Below are positions 43,370 through 52,585 of a DNA stretch of 64,000 nt, piece after piece. The first letter of the stretch is position 1. The number at the start of each line of letters is the position of its first letter. The notes under the pieces are model-generated. The model was not told the origin of the DNA and ran no database searches. It worked only from the letters and a program-made list of their open reading frames with translations. The stretch spans positions 1-64,000 of the forward strand of contig CALHBF010000016.1 in the NCBI GenBank assembly GCA_937931205.1, in the 5' to 3' direction. The DNA comes from an uncultured Bacteriovoracaceae bacterium. Its GTDB lineage: Bacteria > Bdellovibrionota > Bacteriovoracia > Bacteriovoracales > Bacteriovoracaceae. The position numbers and the translations under genes are program-made.

Positions 43370-44053
43370 ATGATTAGACATATTCATTTAGATACGTGTG
43401 ATTCTACACAAGATGTTCTCAAAGAACAATTAAGCCAATTCCCTGGTGAAAATATTCTCATCAGCTGTGAAGAGCAAACCAATGGTAGAGGAAGAAGTGA
43501 AAAAGTTTGGTCTCCCATGCCCGGCTCTCTCTATCTCTCTTTTACAATTGCTCCCTCAGTCATACCAAGTTTCACCGCTATTGAACTAAGTGTGCTGGTA
43601 ACAAAGTTTTTTGAAGGCTCAAATTTGCAGCTTAAGTGGCCTAATGATGTTTATAACAAAGATCATAAAAAGTGTGCTGGCATTCTAGTACAGACAACTC
43701 AGCAAAAGATGTTGGCCGGGATTGGACTCAATCTTTTCTCAACTCTCGAAGACTATGGAGGTGTTTTTGATCAACCTTTTACTTGTGATAAAAAATCATG
43801 GTGTCATGAACTAGCTACGTTTATTCACGAGAATCGCTTCAGAAAAATTGAAGAGCTTAAAAAAGTCTGGATGAATAAATGTTATCACCTTAATGACACT
43901 GTTCGAATTAAAGATGGGAAAGATTCAGTCGTAGGGAAATTTATTGGTCTAGGTGAATACGGTGAAGCCCTCATCCAAAATGATGAAGGCATTCACAAAG
44001 TATTCAATGGAAGTTTGAGACTTTTTAATCCTCTTCTTGAAGAACTTTATTAG
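43370..44053 (+). CDS. birA: Biotin-protein ligase
   Basis: A 227-residue enzyme attaching biotin to acyl-CoA carboxylase. The N-terminus (DTCDSTQDVLKEQL) and the biotin loop TNGRGRSEKVWSP are clear, followed by LKWPNDVYNKDHKKCAGIL, the core KWPND motif. It lacks the N-terminal DNA-binding domain of E. coli BirA, so it is a ligase only, without repressor function. The C-terminal SH3-like domain is visible. Its 3' end overlaps the response regulator by 29 bases. Confidence 0.93.
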   Translation: MIRHIHLDTCDSTQDVLKEQLSQFPGENILISCEEQTNGRGRSEKVWSPMPGSLYLSFTIAPSVIPSFTAIELSVLVTKFFEGSNLQLKWPNDVYNKDHKKCAGILVQTTQQKMLAGIGLNLFSTLEDYGGVFDQPFTCDKKSWCHELATFIHENRFRKIEELKKVWMNKCYHLNDTVRIKDGKDSVVGKFIGLGEYGEALIQNDEGIHKVFNGSLRLFNPLLEELY

Positions 44054-45260
44054 AAATTTTCTTCAATTCGGATTTAATAAGATTTTCGGCAAGATCAGGA
44101 ATCATATCCCAAGCAATTTTTTCAATCTTAGAGGCAAACATTTCATCTAAGTATTGCTTCACATATCTCTTAACCATTTCTTCGATTTCTGCTTTATCAA
44201 CTGATGCAGCAGGAATCGGAGTTTCTTCAAATTTTAATTCTCTGATTGAATCATTCTGATCAAGTCTTGGGAAAAGATCATCTGTGTTTTTCATAAATTC
44301 ATCAGACAATTGCGGAAGCTCTTCGATTTTCTCAGAAACTTCTTTTTTAAGATCTTCAAATTCATCAATCTGCCAAAGATCTCCTTCAACTTCATCTGAG
44401 ATCAGTTTCTCTAGTTCTTTAACATCGCTCTCGTCAGAAACGTAGTTTCCTTCAAGCTCAATTTCTTCAGGAAAATCTTTGAAGTTATCAAGAGAAACAA
44501 GCTTCGATGATTTTTTCTTTTCTTTTTCTGTCTCAACTTGAGGGTACTCAAGATCATCATCACTTGGAGTTGAAGCGCCTAGAGTTGGATATTCGAGATC
44601 ACTTGATTCAGGGAAATAAGCTTCTTTCTTTGATTGAACAGAAGCTGAAGGGAACTGAATAACTGGTGGAAGATCAACTTGCGGCCCGGCTTCTTTCTCG
44701 TTAATCACTCCTGGAATACTCATACCCCAGTCGCTCATTTCTTTATCGAGAGCATTCATATCTGCAGCAGGAGTATTAATAATCTCTGGGAAGGACTGAG
44801 GCATCTCAGCTTTCTCTACAGTATCACTGACAGTCCACTGTGAATCGATATCATCAAAGGGAGATGTCTCTTGAGGGGGATTCGCGATACCAGGCTCTGT
44901 ATACGTTAATCTCTTGCAAAGAGAGATAAATTTATTTGAATCAAAAGGCTTTACGATTTTATCAGCTGCCCCACACTTCTCCATAGTGGCATCATCAACA
45001 GAATCAAAAGTACCTAATAAAAAAAGAACTTGGGTGGAAGGAGATTTTTGTCTGATACGTTCACAAAGCTCAGGCCCTGAGAATTTATCTGATAAATTGA
45101 AATCAAGGCATACTAGCTCTGGTTTCAGCTTATCTAGCTCTTTGAAAAGGGCTTCTTCTGATAAACATTCAATGAGGTCGTAGGGTTGCTTGGCCAAGGT
45201 AATATTAATTACCTTCTGAATAGTCTGGCTGTCATCCGCGACAATAACTTTGTAACTCAT
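44025..45260 (-). CDS. Response regulator with long acidic linker and helical C-terminus
   Basis: A 411-residue protein. Residues 1-120 are a receiver domain (VIVADDSQ, phospho-acceptor D53 in VCLDFNL, and KIVKPFDS). Residues about 125-335 are a low-complexity acidic stretch rich in Ser, Asp, Glu and Pro, and 336-411 form a helical end (YVKQYLDEMFASKI). There is no output domain such as a DNA-binding fold, so it probably acts through protein contact. It follows the PP2C gene by 62 bases in the same direction, the last gene of the FHA block. Confidence 0.8.
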   Translation of the reverse strand: MSYKVIVADDSQTIQKVINITLAKQPYDLIECLSEEALFKELDKLKPELVCLDFNLSDKFSGPELCERIRQKSPSTQVLFLLGTFDSVDDATMEKCGAADKIVKPFDSNKFISLCKRLTYTEPGIANPPQETSPFDDIDSQWTVSDTVEKAEMPQSFPEIINTPAADMNALDKEMSDWGMSIPGVINEKEAGPQVDLPPVIQFPSASVQSKKEAYFPESSDLEYPTLGASTPSDDDLEYPQVETEKEKKKSSKLVSLDNFKDFPEEIELEGNYVSDESDVKELEKLISDEVEGDLWQIDEFEDLKKEVSEKIEELPQLSDEFMKNTDDLFPRLDQNDSIRELKFEETPIPAASVDKAEIEEMVKRYVKQYLDEMFASKIEKIAWDMIPDLAENLIKSELKKISNKVLQEED

Positions 45261-45322
45261 CCCTGAATTCTCCTCTAGCCTAAAATTATAGAAGGCAAGA
45301 GTTCACTCTGTGAATGAAAAAG

Positions 45323-46063
45323 TTAAAACTCCAGAAGCATGGCCGCTTGATTGTCTATATTCCCCTTAGTGTTGGATAGTTTTAGTAAACTATTCAAGCG
45401 CTCAGCAGAATCAAGAGCAGGACGAGAAAGGTGATAAAGAATTTCATCATCTTCGATAGGGGCAAAAACTCCATCAGTGAGAAGAAGGACTTTGTCTCCT
45501 TCCACCAGACGTATTTCTTTCATTTGATAGGTCAATTCAGGATACATTCCGAGAGCAGAAAGCGGGGTCGCACGAAATTTTGAAGTGATCAAACCTTTAG
45601 AATGAAACTTCATATCGTCTTCTTGAATAATCTTGATCAGATTTCCTTCTCTGAAGTGATAAGCACAACAGTTTCCAATTCCTACCAGTACCATTAGGCT
45701 CTCAGACCTGGCAGCAACGAGAGTACTTAAACCAGCTCTTTGATTAATAGTCTTCGTATTATTGATATTTAGAAGTGACTGATGAGCATTGAGAAGAGCA
45801 TTTACAAGAGCATTACCTTCTAAAATATTTCTAGGATTGTAATATAGCGGCATAGTGGCATTAGGATCATCGGCTAAGCGAGAATAATACTTCTTAAGGT
45901 CCTGTTTAAAATTCTCAGCGGCCTTATCTCCTATTCCTGAACCACCAAAAGCATCCACTACAAAGAAGAGGTTGTTTTCAAAATCAAAATCATAAGCATC
46001 TTCATTCACTTGAAGATATGGCCCTTGATCTGTCTTAGCTGCATATGATTTTAAACGCATCAC
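45323..46063 (-). CDS. PP2C-like protein phosphatase
   Basis: A 246-residue Ser/Thr phosphatase of the PPM fold. FVVDAFGGSG (Asp of the first metal motif; the usual DGMGG reads DAFGG), LLLTDGVF with its Asp, and a C-terminal GNIDNQAAM give the metal set. It is expected to reverse threonine phosphorylation that the FHA proteins next to it would read. It abuts the FHA-TPR gene with no gap. No partner kinase is seen in the window. Confidence 0.85.
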   Translation of the reverse strand: MMRLKSYAAKTDQGPYLQVNEDAYDFDFENNLFFVVDAFGGSGIGDKAAENFKQDLKKYYSRLADDPNATMPLYYNPRNILEGNALVNALLNAHQSLLNINNTKTINQRAGLSTLVAARSESLMVLVGIGNCCAYHFREGNLIKIIQEDDMKFHSKGLITSKFRATPLSALGMYPELTYQMKEIRLVEGDKVLLLTDGVFAPIEDDEILYHLSRPALDSAERLNSLLKLSNTKGNIDNQAAMLLEF

Positions 46064-48265
46064 CTACTCCAAATATGACTTCAGCTTATCACTGGCCTTC
46101 TTGTAATATTCACTATCCGTCGGGGAAATCTGCTGAACTTCTTGCAGCTTCTCTTTAGCATCATTAAATAGAGAAAGAGATTCTGCGATAATGGCTTCTC
46201 TATACAATCTCTTTGATCGCGTATCAATTTGATGACGAATGCTATCAATTTCATTGAGAGCTTCCGCATTGGTCGGCTCAATTTTTAAGATTTCCAGATA
46301 AGCATCGTAAGCATTCTTAAAATCCTGTCCTTCTTTCAAAGAACGGGCCTTACCTAGCAGCGGACCAATATCTTGAGATAACTGAGATCTGGCATCGGAG
46401 AGCATGTCACTTGCTTCTTTCACCAAGTCCTCATCATTACCTTTTCTATTTAAAAACTCTTCAAGTTTGAGAATCGCTTTGTACCAATCTCGCTTGAGAT
46501 AGAATGTTTTTCCCGGCGCCAAAGCATCTACCATCGACTTTCTGGCGGCATCACGAGCGGCCTGCTCAAGCTTCTTTCGCTCTTCTTCTTTCTGCCAAAT
46601 ATCCAGTTCAAGCTTTAACTGTTGAACTTCCATATTCTCAGGATCTTTTTCAACAATCTGAGTAAAGTAGCTTTCTGCTAATTGAGCTTCCCGATTTTTC
46701 ACTGCCTCGCGGGCCTTAATCAATAGCTCATCAATTACTTTTTTGAGAGCAATTCTTTCTTCTTCGGCCCTTTTCTTGGCCTCAAGTTCTTCCAATTGCT
46801 TCAATCCAAGTTTTGTCTGTTCCAGATAAGTTTGGATATTTTTATATTCAGGATCAATGGATGCCACAGTCTCAAACTCTTTGAGAGCTTCAAAGTATTT
46901 TGTCTGCTCAAAGAAACTGACTCCTAACTCGTAGGCTACGTTTCTTCTGTTCTGCAGTTCTGGACTAAGTTGAATTTTTGCCTTTTGATCGACAACCTTC
47001 TCTTCTTTAGGCTTGGCCTTCACTGGTTCAGGCTGCTCTTCTGGATCTAGAACGAGCCAAAGCAGCATTAGGCCTACAGCTCCAAAAAGAACCTTTTTTC
47101 TTTTCTGAGGATCTTTCAGAATCCTCTTGATGATACTTTTCTCTTGAGGTTCAGCGTTTCCTAATTCAAAACCTTCGCCACCTTCTTCAATATCAACTTC
47201 TTCTTCATGAAACTCTTCTGTCTCAATGACCTGGCCTGATTCGACCGGCATTAAGCGATCAGACTCAGCATCAAGAAGATCTGATTTGATTTCGAGAGTG
47301 AATGTTGTCGAACCGATCAGGAATTCATCACCTGTCATCAGATTCGCTTTATTAATCCTCTCACCATGAAGAAGTGTTCCGTTGGAAGAGTTAAGATCTT
47401 CAACAGAAATTTCATTACCTTGTTTTCTTACAACTGCATGAACTGAAGATACTTCCGGATCATTTAGAATGATCTGACATTTGTTATGGTCTCGACCAAT
47501 ATAAACTTCATCGCCATCAATGAGATAACGATCATAAGGAGCATACTCTCCAAAGATCACAAGCTGGTAATGAACAAATGCTTTCAGGAAACGAGTTCCC
47601 TCATCCCTTTCTTCAAAACCGCCCTCGTCATCACCACCATAAGCTTCTACAGCATTATCACCAAATGAATCAGAGTATTCGTCTTGAGCAAATGCTCCTT
47701 CTTCTGTAGAGGAGTTTTCTTCAACTGGAACAAGCTCATTACTTTCTCCACCAAAGTCGGAATCAAGGTCAGAGAAGCTATCTCCATGTGTATCACCAAG
47801 ATTATCTTCCAGAGACTCATTATCATTTTGAGGAAGAATTTCTGTTGTCTCGTGGAGTTCCTCAATTCCTGTCGGGATATCCGAATCAGGAATATCGTGC
47901 ATCTGAAGAGGTTGGGTAGGAAAAATACTGACTGGAGCCGGAGCTGCCTCTCCTGCCATTTTAGGCAGATCCATTACATAAAGAGTATAGGGTCCGAATT
48001 TAATCTCTTCGCCACCAAAGACTTGGTGCTTACTTACAAGAGAGCCGTTAATAATGAGAACGCCTAAATCAGACAGCTTCTCACAAAACCATTTATCGCC
48101 CTCATTCTTGAGAACAAAGTGATGTCTTGAAATCAAAGGATCATCAATGATGACATGACAGTCATCTGACCTTCCTACAAAAATTTCATAACTCCCATAC
48201 GAATCAATAAAGTCTAAAACGACTTCATTAATTGGTTGGTTGTTTTTTAAGACAATGAGTTTCAC
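46064..48265 (-). CDS. Double-FHA, single-TM, TPR protein
   Basis: A 733-residue protein: FHA1 at about 28-95 (VGRSDDCHVI, SRHH), acidic linker, FHA2 at about 245-330 (IGRDHNKCQI, SSVHAVV, NSSNGTLLHG), a membrane helix (LFGAVGLMLLWLVL, about 395-408), then about 325 residues of charged TPR-like repeats outside or inside the membrane. FHA domains bind phospho-threonine. The start is GTG 48265, with GGAGTCAG 5-12 bases upstream, inside the last codons of the upstream FHA gene (38-base overlap). It probably couples kinase signals to a secretion machine. Confidence 0.85.
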   Translation of the reverse strand: MKLIVLKNNQPINEVVLDFIDSYGSYEIFVGRSDDCHVIIDDPLISRHHFVLKNEGDKWFCEKLSDLGVLIINGSLVSKHQVFGGEEIKFGPYTLYVMDLPKMAGEAAPAPVSIFPTQPLQMHDIPDSDIPTGIEELHETTEILPQNDNESLEDNLGDTHGDSFSDLDSDFGGESNELVPVEENSSTEEGAFAQDEYSDSFGDNAVEAYGGDDEGGFEERDEGTRFLKAFVHYQLVIFGEYAPYDRYLIDGDEVYIGRDHNKCQIILNDPEVSSVHAVVRKQGNEISVEDLNSSNGTLLHGERINKANLMTGDEFLIGSTTFTLEIKSDLLDAESDRLMPVESGQVIETEEFHEEEVDIEEGGEGFELGNAEPQEKSIIKRILKDPQKRKKVLFGAVGLMLLWLVLDPEEQPEPVKAKPKEEKVVDQKAKIQLSPELQNRRNVAYELGVSFFEQTKYFEALKEFETVASIDPEYKNIQTYLEQTKLGLKQLEELEAKKRAEEERIALKKVIDELLIKAREAVKNREAQLAESYFTQIVEKDPENMEVQQLKLELDIWQKEEERKKLEQAARDAARKSMVDALAPGKTFYLKRDWYKAILKLEEFLNRKGNDEDLVKEASDMLSDARSQLSQDIGPLLGKARSLKEGQDFKNAYDAYLEILKIEPTNAEALNEIDSIRHQIDTRSKRLYREAIIAESLSLFNDAKEKLQEVQQISPTDSEYYKKASDKLKSYLE

Positions 48266-49193
48266 CTGACTCCATTCCTAATTTTAATTCCAGATCTCTG
48301 ATCTGTTTTTCCGCATTCTTGTAGCGGCCGTCATCGGGAACCGTATACAGTAATCTAATTATCGCACAATATGAGACAATCGCACTTTGATATTTAAGGG
48401 ATTCCTCATCCCGCTGGGCCTTCGCTATGAAATTCTCAATAGATCGATCCAGTTCTTCTTTCGTTTTACGTAAATAATATTCTGCCTGAGCATCCCCTGG
48501 GGCAATGATCAGTGCCAAGTTAAATTCATGAATGGCCCTAAAGTAGTTACCTTCACGAAACTCCCTAAGTCCCCTTTGATAAATCGTATTCAGTCGTTCT
48601 TTGACTTGCTTATCTTCATTGGCCTGACGTTTTTGTAAAGCCTGGACATATTCATTGGTTACATCTTGGTAAGGCAGAGCTTTTTTAGCAGGACCTTCTT
48701 GTCCCGCTGGTTTTTCATCATCAAATAAGAACATTGCTAAGAAAACGACTGCCAGTATCAGAACCGGAACCATCGTCTTCTTACGATTGGATTTCTCTAA
48801 TTCCTCTTCAGTCTCCTCACCTTTAACAAGTTTGGGTTTTCCCTGCACATCTTGCTTGGAGAATTTCAAGACAGTCTGACCAATGATTATTCGATCACCA
48901 AGTTTAATTTTGTGCTGAACCACTTTAACGTCGTTAACAACAACTCCGTTCTGTGATCCTAGATCCGTTACCACCCAATCATTGCCAACCTTTGTAAATT
49001 CGGCATGCTCTCGACTGGTTTTAGTATCATTAATACGAATATCGGCCTTCTCACTTCTTCCCACAACAAGTCGAGTTCCTACTAAATAGTAAGAGTCCCC
49101 CTTATTTGGGCCAGTTAAACAGACGAGCTTGAAGTAGTTACCTGCTTCTTTCGGCTGATCAAAGTTTTTAAGAACCAATACGTTTTTGGCCAT
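48228..49193 (-). CDS. FHA, single-TM, TPR protein
   Basis: A 321-residue protein with an N-terminal FHA domain (about 30-110; VVGRSEKADIRI, TSREHAEF, LGSQNGVVV), a membrane helix (VPVLILAVVFLAMFLF, about 143-158) and a C-terminal helical TPR-like part. It shares its start (TAATG) with the stop of the FHA-sensor gene and overlaps the FHA-TPR gene by 38 bases, so translation is chained across the three. It is a shorter version of the 46-kb protein. Confidence 0.85.
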   Translation of the reverse strand: MAKNVLVLKNFDQPKEAGNYFKLVCLTGPNKGDSYYLVGTRLVVGRSEKADIRINDTKTSREHAEFTKVGNDWVVTDLGSQNGVVVNDVKVVQHKIKLGDRIIIGQTVLKFSKQDVQGKPKLVKGEETEEELEKSNRKKTMVPVLILAVVFLAMFLFDDEKPAGQEGPAKKALPYQDVTNEYVQALQKRQANEDKQVKERLNTIYQRGLREFREGNYFRAIHEFNLALIIAPGDAQAEYYLRKTKEELDRSIENFIAKAQRDEESLKYQSAIVSYCAIIRLLYTVPDDGRYKNAEKQIRDLELKLGMESGETHCLKKQPTN

Positions 49194-50764
49194 TAAGTGT
49201 TCTTCACAAAAGTTATATAAAAGGCTTTGGCAAACCTATCCTTACCAACCAATGCAGCGACATTGATGGCAATATCTTTACCACCAATTTCATAATGCTC
49301 TTTTTGATTACTTCCCTCATTATTGGCAGAACGATCGCATAAATCGATCACTGTTGCCGCAAATCCCTGATCTCTGGCCGTATCTAGAATACTCTGACCG
49401 GCAGATGAGTTTTCCCGAATACCAAGGAGATCTTCACCTTCGGGATTGATATTCTGAATATGTTTCTGTGAATCAAGAATCATGGCAGCTCCTTGAGCTC
49501 CTGCAAGAAGCTCTTGCAAAGTACGCACATAAGCTCCATCTTCTTCTAATGTCTCCATATCTCCACTATCGGTATTCTGCAGCTCTTTAATCCGTCCTAA
49601 AACACTGTTAATAGTATTTCTCAGTGGATTCAATTCCCTAAAGAGAGATTTTGATTCAAGTTCTTTTTGACGACCTCGAAGAACTTTTTCAATTTGAAAA
49701 CGCATCTCTTCAAGTGGTCTGGTTGTCATATAATAGAGCATCCCGAAGAAAATGATCGCCACCATCGCAGAAGTCATGAGTGACTCTAAGTAAGCTTTTG
49801 AGTTGTTCGAAGCTTCTTTGGCCAAAGAACTAGGAGAAAACTCTAGAGTAACAATGGCCACAACCACATCACGACCAAGATTTTTATCATGGGCCTTAAT
49901 CGCACGGGCAATACCAATTTTATTTCCACCTAAGTCTTTGATGATCTCTCTATCTTGGTTACTTTCGACTCGATAAAGTCTTAGGGCCTCAACTGAGAAC
50001 GAGTCGTTCACAATAGTATTTAATTCTGAGACAGGACGATAAACTCTCCCCTCCGTATCAAAAAGCTTATAGCGGCGTACACCTTCTGCATCTTCACCTT
50101 CCAGAAACCCGGTGTAGATTTGATCAAGGTTTTTGTCTCGAAGATAAACGTTATTAAGTCTATCCACCTCGGCCACATACTGTTTTCCACGAAGGGCGAT
50201 TTCTTTAATCAAAAGAACTTTTGAATCTCTAAGAACAGGGAGAATCGTTAAAGTAATGTTACAGGCAATGAAAACAAAAAGAAGAATACCAACAAGGGCA
50301 GCCCACTCATACTGCTCATTAAAACTGTAAATAACGGGCATAACTTTGTGCTTAAATAACCAAATAGGTTTAGCAATAAGAGATTGTGGCATCGGCTCCA
50401 CTTTCATCTCATCTTCGTAAGCATCATCTTCGCTGGAGGACTTCAGAACTTTTTTCTTTACGATAATCTTTTTTTCTATAACGTAAACAAACTGGAAAAT
50501 CACATTGGGAAGAACGATCTTATCACCATCTTTTAGTGTGATTTTTTTAATAACCTTACTATTAACAATCGTCCCGTTAGCAGAACCTAAGTCTTCGACA
50601 TAGGCCGTATCGCCATTAACGGTAATCTGAAGATGTTTTTTGGAAATACCATCAGCGGCAATGGAAATATCGCATTCCCCAGCTCGTCCAAGGATATTTT
50701 CTCCTTCATTAAGAAGGTACTCTTTTCCCCGAAGTTTTCCACCAACTGCAACTAACTTAAACAA
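49193..50764 (-). CDS. FHA plus membrane-bound PAS-like sensor
   Basis: A 523-residue protein. Residues 1-95 are FHA (LGRAGECDISI, SKKHLQI, LGSANGTIVN). Two membrane helices (ALVGILLFVFIACNITL at about 160-177, and VAIIFFGMLYYM at about 330) enclose a periplasmic domain of about 150 residues, as in receptor proteins. A HAMP-like/coiled linker and a PAS-like part (AMILDSQKHIQNINPEGEDLLG) end the chain. No kinase or cyclase domain follows. It overlaps DUF192 by 8 bases. Confidence 0.8.
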   Translation of the reverse strand: MFKLVAVGGKLRGKEYLLNEGENILGRAGECDISIAADGISKKHLQITVNGDTAYVEDLGSANGTIVNSKVIKKITLKDGDKIVLPNVIFQFVYVIEKKIIVKKKVLKSSSEDDAYEDEMKVEPMPQSLIAKPIWLFKHKVMPVIYSFNEQYEWAALVGILLFVFIACNITLTILPVLRDSKVLLIKEIALRGKQYVAEVDRLNNVYLRDKNLDQIYTGFLEGEDAEGVRRYKLFDTEGRVYRPVSELNTIVNDSFSVEALRLYRVESNQDREIIKDLGGNKIGIARAIKAHDKNLGRDVVVAIVTLEFSPSSLAKEASNNSKAYLESLMTSAMVAIIFFGMLYYMTTRPLEEMRFQIEKVLRGRQKELESKSLFRELNPLRNTINSVLGRIKELQNTDSGDMETLEEDGAYVRTLQELLAGAQGAAMILDSQKHIQNINPEGEDLLGIRENSSAGQSILDTARDQGFAATVIDLCDRSANNEGSNQKEHYEIGGKDIAINVAALVGKDRFAKAFYITFVKNT

Positions 50765-51101
50765 CTTCTACCTCCAGAACATCCCCTTCCTTAATTCCGA
50801 TCGGAAGTTTACCTGCCGGCAATTCCAATGTTTTAGAGGCCTTAAAATAAATCCAAGTCATTCGCCACGGTTTAAGATTTCTAATCACTTTAATTACTTT
50901 GTAATTTGAGTTTAAAAAAACCACATCAAGTGAATATCTCATAAAGCAGGTATGAATCGAGTTGCATGGGTCTAAGAGTAGTCCCTCGGCCATCTTGGGC
51001 GGAGACTTTCTGAACATCAGTCCAATGATTCGAGTAACAGAATTATCTGCGACTAAAATCTTCTCCGAAATTGTTTGCCCTTCTTTTGAAACTCTCAGCA
51101 T
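50757..51101 (-). CDS. DUF192 protein
   Basis: A 114-residue protein with the DUF192 signatures MFRKSPPKMAEGLLL, NSIHTCFMRYSLDVVFLN and LELPAGKLPIGIKEGDVL. The family is small and uncharacterised and is frequently encoded near Tad or type II secretion genes. Here it is wedged between the TadC-like and FHA genes, sharing one base with the former and overlapping the latter by 8. No signal peptide is present in this version. Confidence 0.85.
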   Translation of the reverse strand: MLRVSKEGQTISEKILVADNSVTRIIGLMFRKSPPKMAEGLLLDPCNSIHTCFMRYSLDVVFLNSNYKVIKVIRNLKPWRMTWIYFKASKTLELPAGKLPIGIKEGDVLEVEVV

Positions 51102-52483
51102 TACATTTTTCCTGTCATCATCTTCAGGGCCATCGGTGCAAAAATAGCAACGAGAACCGCTGGTAAAATAAAAAAGATCATAGGAATGAGAATTTTGGTA
51201 GCTGCTGTCGCTCCCAATTGCTCAGCTCTCGAAGATCTTTTTACACGTAATTCATTTGATAATTGTTTGAGGATCGGGCCAATGGAAGCACCCACTGAGT
51301 CCGCAGCAATAAGAGTCGCACAAAATGAGTTGATCTCAATCATATTGATTCGCCAACTAAGCTGTCGCAATCCCTCCGCACGTGATGAACCAATTTTGGT
51401 CTCACGAATTAATGTTTCAAACTCTTCTACCAGCGGGCTTGCTGGAGCTTTTTCAATCACACGCTGAATAGCTGCCATAAAATCAAGGCCTGCCTCAACT
51501 GATAAGGCCAGCATATCTACGATAAAAGGCATTGCTCTCAAGACATCTTGGTTACGGCGTTGGATCTTTCCGTTCAACCAAATATTAGGATAGAAGTATC
51601 CAATAAAGCCCATCAACGGCGTTAATGATAGCGGCCAGTCTTCTTCTAAGAATGCTCGAAGACCTAGGAAGAGGAATGGAGCCCCCAGAATCATAAACAT
51701 TTTCAATGAAACAAATTCTTCAGGAGATAATTCTTTTGAGAGTCCAGCATTGGCCAGCTTTTGTTTATACTTCGTCCGAATTTTCGTTTTGTTCTTAGAG
51801 CCTTGAACGAGCGGTAAGAAATATCTCTTATAAAATGGTTTTGTAACCTTAACGAAAAAATCGACTTTCTTATTCTTATCTATTTCAACTTCTTCAAGAG
51901 CTTCACTTGCTTTGTACTTATCCTGATCTTCCATGAAGATACGGACAATAATAAAGATCGCGATAAAAACAAGAATTAGCGGAGAATAGAAAAGTAGATT
52001 ATGAGCTTCACGGGCCTTAACAGTTTCTTTTGTAAAGAATCCAAGGGTTGCATCCTTAGTTAAATTAAGAACACAGCTATTCTTAGTTCTTGATAACTCC
52101 AGAGCAGACAATCCTTCTCGATCAAGAAAGATTCTATTCCGAAGCCACTGATTTCTATCTACCGCAATTGTTAGTGAAGAGTTAGGAACAAAGTTTTTTG
52201 CATCGAAAGTCACTGCTTCTAGGAAGAGAGTACACTCTTTATTATTAGAGGTGACTCCAATAACTTTTAATTTACCGACACTACCTGCTGGAGTTTTATA
52301 GAAATAAATATTTCCTTTTAACTCATCACTTAAGACAACAGGCTTATCAGAAAATTTTAATTGCGATTGCTGAATACAAGAAGCGTTGATGTGAGAGAAA
52401 TCTTTGGGACAAGGACTCCCCTGTGCCAAAACTTTTGGCATCAACAAGATTTGAAGTAGCGTGATGATGATTAGTTTCAACAT
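51101..52483 (-). CDS. TadC-like inner-membrane protein with exported N-terminal domain
   Basis: A 460-residue protein. An N-terminal signal segment (LIIITLLQILLMPKVLAQ) is followed by about 150 residues of beta-rich domain with four Cys, a membrane helix (LILVFIAIFIIVRIF), and then a typical type II secretion F / TadC domain (DMLALSVEAGLDFMAAIQRV and LKQLSNELRVKRSSRAEQLGATA). The fused exported domain is not part of standard TadC. It is the first gene of the reverse-strand FHA block. No TadA, TadB or prepilin is in the window. Confidence 0.82.
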   Translation of the reverse strand: MLKLIIITLLQILLMPKVLAQGSPCPKDFSHINASCIQQSQLKFSDKPVVLSDELKGNIYFYKTPAGSVGKLKVIGVTSNNKECTLFLEAVTFDAKNFVPNSSLTIAVDRNQWLRNRIFLDREGLSALELSRTKNSCVLNLTKDATLGFFTKETVKAREAHNLLFYSPLILVFIAIFIIVRIFMEDQDKYKASEALEEVEIDKNKKVDFFVKVTKPFYKRYFLPLVQGSKNKTKIRTKYKQKLANAGLSKELSPEEFVSLKMFMILGAPFLFLGLRAFLEEDWPLSLTPLMGFIGYFYPNIWLNGKIQRRNQDVLRAMPFIVDMLALSVEAGLDFMAAIQRVIEKAPASPLVEEFETLIRETKIGSSRAEGLRQLSWRINMIEINSFCATLIAADSVGASIGPILKQLSNELRVKRSSRAEQLGATAATKILIPMIFFILPAVLVAIFAPMALKMMTGKM

Positions 52484-52585
52484 CCTGATCAGTATTAACT
52501 CCCAACGATTTAGTCATTTGTTCTACTATAAGAGTAACAAATTTCCCCTAACCGTTGGGAATTTCAAGAAACAGGAAAAATTAAC

